Shown here in pieces: positions 15,823-18,098 of a stretch of DNA of 18,098 nucleotides. The DNA comes from CAZWBR01 sp964404205. Its GTDB lineage: Bacteria; Bacteroidota; Bacteroidia; Bacteroidales; Prolixibacteraceae. The stretch covers positions 1 to 18,098 of the forward strand of contig CAYOJD010000067.1 in NCBI GenBank assembly GCA_964404205.1, given 5' to 3'. The notes under the pieces were generated by a model. That model saw only the letters and a list, made by a program, of their open reading frames with translations, searched no databases and was not told where the DNA came from. The translations under genes were made by a program, and so were the position numbers. Each line of letters begins with the position of its first letter. Positions within the stretch are counted from its first letter, which is position 1.

Positions 15823-16536
15823 CTATAAAAGCCCATCATTGCCCGTTCTCCGGTTCACCTGCTCCAATACCCAGTTCATCTGCTCTTCGCGACTGATAAA
15901 ACTATTATCGAGCAGCAGGGCATCGTCGGCACGGCGCAAGGGACTTTCCGATCGGGTCTCATCGAAATGGTCGCGACTGGTTACATTTTCCAGAATTTGG
16001 TCGTAACTTACCTTCTCGCCTTTGGCCACCAGTTCATCGAACCGACGTTGAGCCCTCACATCGGCCCTTGCCGTCATGAAGATTTTCAATTCAGCCTGAG
16101 GAAAAACCACTGTGCCAATATCGCGGCCATCCATCACAATCCCTTTGTCGCGCCCCATAGCCTGTTGGAGCGATACCAGCAGTTTTCGTACTCCCGGTAT
16201 GGCTGCTACCTGACTGACATTTTGCGATACTGTGAGCTGGCGAATCTCTTCTTCCACATTTTCTCCGTTCAGCCAAATGTCGTTATGGTCGGTAGCCGGA
16301 TTGTATTTAAATAGTACGTCGATTTGGTGAAGCTGTTTCTCTAATTCCCCAATATTTATCACCCCTTTATCGATGATGCCGTTGCGCAGGCAATAAAGGG
16401 TAACGGCACGGTACATGGCCCCGGTGTCGATGTAAATGTAATTGAGCTGACGGGCAACCTCTTTGGCTACTGTGCTTTTCCCGCACGACGAGTAGCCGTC
16501 GATGGCAATGATTATCCTGTTGTTATTGTTTGACAT
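15823..16536 (-). CDS. cmk: Cytidylate kinase
   Basis: Phosphorylates CMP and dCMP with ATP in nucleotide recycling. The 237-residue product has the P-loop GYSSCGKST (residues 14-22), then YIDTGAMYRAVTLY, the VMDGRDIGTVVFP segment (GRDIGT is diagnostic for Cmk) and the lid region RAQRRFDEL. Length and motif order match the bacterial family. It is the upstream partner of ispH, 68 bases away, a pairing found in many bacteria, and the two may be co-transcribed. A possible TATCTTTG -7 element lies at 16645-16652. Confidence 0.96.
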   Translation of the reverse strand: MSNNNNRIIIAIDGYSSCGKSTVAKEVARQLNYIYIDTGAMYRAVTLYCLRNGIIDKGVINIGELEKQLHQIDVLFKYNPATDHNDIWLNGENVEEEIRQLTVSQNVSQVAAIPGVRKLLVSLQQAMGRDKGIVMDGRDIGTVVFPQAELKIFMTARADVRAQRRFDELVAKGEKVSYDQILENVTSRDHFDETRSESPLRRADDALLLDNSFISREEQMNWVLEQVNRRTGNDGLL

Positions 16537-16644
16537 TAAATATATGTATGATCTTGACTATTAATTACCAGTAGTTTACAATAAAAAGTAAATTTCATTC
16601 TTTGTACAAATCGACTTTTTGTCCCTTTGAATTTATCTTATACG

Positions 16645-16652
16645 CAAAGATA
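16645..16652 (-). promoter_or_regulatory. Candidate -7 promoter element upstream of cmk
   Basis: TATCTTTG on the minus strand, a match to TAnnTTTG, 108 bases before the cmk ATG within the 157-base gap separating cmk from the YkgJ-type gene. A GTTTCG sequence lies at about the -33 distance. It would give a long leader; I saw no structure that names it. Confidence 0.35.
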
Positions 16653-16693
16653 ACAAACTGGCGATGCACGAAACCCTTTTGCGGATGAGTGAA

Positions 16694-17185
16694 TTATAAA
16701 TTCTGTTGTTTCAATCGTTCCACCACTTCGTAAACAATGGGACAGACTTCGCAGTTCTTTAAAGTCAGCTGAAGGATTTGGGCAAAGCGCCGACGGTCGG
16801 TATGAGGGTATTCACGACAGGCTTTGGGGCGATACTGGTACACCATGCAGTAGTTATCGGCCATCAGAAATGGACAGGGGGTATCGTTAAAAACATAATC
16901 CTGATCTTCGTCCAAATGAAGGTATTGCTCAATCAATTGTGCCGGTTTCATTTTCAGATGGCGGGCCAGCCGTTCGATATCCTTATCGGTTACAATTGGG
17001 CTAATCGAGCTACAGCAGTTGGCACAGGTCAGGCAGTCGAATTCGGAAAATACCCGATCGTTCAGTTCGTGTACCACCTCGTCCAAATTACGGGGCGGTT
17101 TCTTTTTAAGCTTCTTGAAAAATGCCCTGTTCTCGTCACCCTTCTTTTGGGCCAACGCGCCAACATTGTTTTTATCGGCCTCCAT
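16694..17185 (-). CDS. YkgJ-family cysteine-cluster protein
   Basis: Small cytoplasmic protein (163 residues) of the YkgJ-type putative zinc/iron-chelating family; its biochemical role is not established. The core signature is CLTCANCC (C51, C54, C57, C58), followed by C104 (TPCPFL), C113 (NYCMVYQYRP), C123 (KACREYP) and C145/C148 (NCEVCP). The order CxxCxxCC...CPFL...C.VY..RP..CR.YP is the family pattern, and all expected cysteines are present. The N-terminal 40 residues are lysine-rich without a recognisable motif. The ATG overlaps the end of the upstream EamA-type permease gene by 14 bases, so translation is probably coupled. The gene ends 157 bases before cmk. Confidence 0.88.
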   Translation of the reverse strand: MEADKNNVGALAQKKGDENRAFFKKLKKKPPRNLDEVVHELNDRVFSEFDCLTCANCCSSISPIVTDKDIERLARHLKMKPAQLIEQYLHLDEDQDYVFNDTPCPFLMADNYCMVYQYRPKACREYPHTDRRRFAQILQLTLKNCEVCPIVYEVVERLKQQNL

Positions 17186-18098
17186 CCTGCTGTATCGAAA
17201 CCAATTTTGAAATACTTCTTTTCATCTTTACCTGGGCAATAAAAAGCCCGGCGATAACCACCCCGATACCGGCCAGCTTGCGAAGCGTAAGTGCCTCGTC
17301 GAGAATATACCAGGCAAAAAGGGCCGTGAAGACCGGTATAATATTGATAAACATATTGGCATCGTTAATTCCGACGGTTTTTACACTGTAGGCATACAGA
17401 ATAAAGGCAATGCACGAGGCGAAAAAGGCCAGTTTCACAATGCCCCAAAATGCGGTAGCATCAAAAGGGGTGTTTATCAGACTGTTGCTTTCGAAAACCA
17501 GCCAGAAGGGAAGGAAATAGAAAATTCCGATAAAATTCTGGTAGGTGATGATCGAGGTGGGGTTATATTTTTTGGCCAGATCTTTCAGCACTACGGTATA
17601 GGCGATTGCCGAAAAGACTGCCAGAAACTCGAGTGCAATGCCCAGTGGCGAAGCGGTCAGATTAAATGATGAGTCGAACACCACCATTGAAACCCCGGCA
17701 AACGATATCACAATACCGATAAAATTGCGGAAAGAGAGTTTCTCCCCGTGAAAACGGGAGGCTGCAAAAGGCGAGAAGAGCGGAATGGTGGCAACAATTA
17801 TTGCCCCAACGGTACTCGATACATATTTTAACCCATAACTTTCGCCCATGAAATAGAGGAACGGCTCAAAAAAGGCCAGCAGCAGAAATAGTTTACGGTC
17901 GGCTTTTGCCACTGGGATCAATTTTTTGGTCAGTTTCCCATAAATAAAGAGTAGCACGGCGGCAATCACCAACCTGAAAAAGACAGTGGTCAATGGCCCG
18001 TAACTGACATAGACCTCTTTTACCCAAACAAACGAAAAGGCCCAAAAAATCATCGAAAAGAGAAGGGCCAGATACACCACACCTTTTTTTTCCTGCAT
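17172..18098 (-). CDS. EamA/DMT-family transporter
   Basis: Inner-membrane permease of the drug/metabolite transporter superfamily, 308 residues, with two EamA repeats and about ten hydrophobic segments. Marker text includes FWAFSFVWVKEVY near the start, the PLFSPFAASRFHGEKLSFRN segment at the end of the first repeat, and the mirrored INIIPVFTALFAWYILDEAL in the second, each with the typical acidic residue before the next helix. The substrate cannot be told from sequence; family members export amino acids or other metabolites. The start codon sits exactly at the window's last three bases, so a longer N-terminus outside cannot be excluded, although MQEKKGVVYLALLF is a plausible start. It overlaps the YkgJ-type gene by 14 bases. 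Confidence 0.9.
   Translation of the reverse strand: MQEKKGVVYLALLFSMIFWAFSFVWVKEVYVSYGPLTTVFFRLVIAAVLLFIYGKLTKKLIPVAKADRKLFLLLAFFEPFLYFMGESYGLKYVSSTVGAIIVATIPLFSPFAASRFHGEKLSFRNFIGIVISFAGVSMVVFDSSFNLTASPLGIALEFLAVFSAIAYTVVLKDLAKKYNPTSIITYQNFIGIFYFLPFWLVFESNSLINTPFDATAFWGIVKLAFFASCIAFILYAYSVKTVGINDANMFINIIPVFTALFAWYILDEALTLRKLAGIGVVIAGLFIAQVKMKRSISKLVSIQQDGGR

Noticed and set aside
1..18098. CRISPR array, tRNA, rRNA, insertion sequence or prophage
   Set aside because: No regularly spaced repeats, no cloverleaf-like or rRNA sequence, no transposase or integrase, apart from the small BRO remnant.

Overview
The window is chromosomal DNA from a member of the Bacteroidota, most likely a Bacteroidales/Marinilabiliales-type organism. 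The evidence is the house-keeping run cmk-ispH-pfkA, promoter-like TAnnTTTG (-7) elements, starts without strong Shine-Dalgarno sequences, Gfo/Idh/MocA enzymes with Tat signals, and a LacI-type regulator of the style found in that phylum. This placement is inference from gene content; no rRNA or tRNA gene is present.

Positions 1-4720 hold a hexuronate catabolism locus built around a divergent control region (3446-3650). Leftwards (minus strand) run uxaE (tagaturonate/fructuronate epimerase), uxaC (uronate isomerase) and the start of kdgK (2-keto-3-deoxygluconate kinase, cut by the window edge). Rightwards runs a LacI-family regulator, interrupted by a 10-base N gap that looks like an assembly artefact. 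Two near-identical 16-bp dyads, each placed over a candidate promoter, are the likely operators.

Positions 4737-13260 continue the rightward arm as one co-directional run without an obvious internal terminator: an SDR-type fructuronate reductase/mannonate oxidoreductase, a Tat-exported Gfo/Idh/MocA protein, a second KdgK-like PfkB kinase, a LarA-type (nickel-pincer) 2-hydroxyacid racemase/epimerase, a cytoplasmic Gfo/Idh/MocA protein, pdxB and gnd. A perfect 19-bp hairpin terminator closes it at 13291-13333. No mannonate dehydratase (UxuA) or KDPG aldolase is visible. My main hypothesis is that the LarA homologue interconverts D-mannonate and D-gluconate, so that uronate carbon can enter the oxidative pentose phosphate pathway through Gnd as well as the KDG/KDPG route. 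This is inference and needs biochemistry.

Positions 13334-13786 contain a decayed fragment of a BRO-family (phage antirepressor-like) gene, a dyad, and the pfkA terminator. Positions 13787-18098 (all minus strand) are core genes: pfkA, ispH, cmk, a YkgJ-type cysteine-cluster protein, and an EamA/DMT permease that overlaps the YkgJ gene by 14 bases and begins at the last base of the window.
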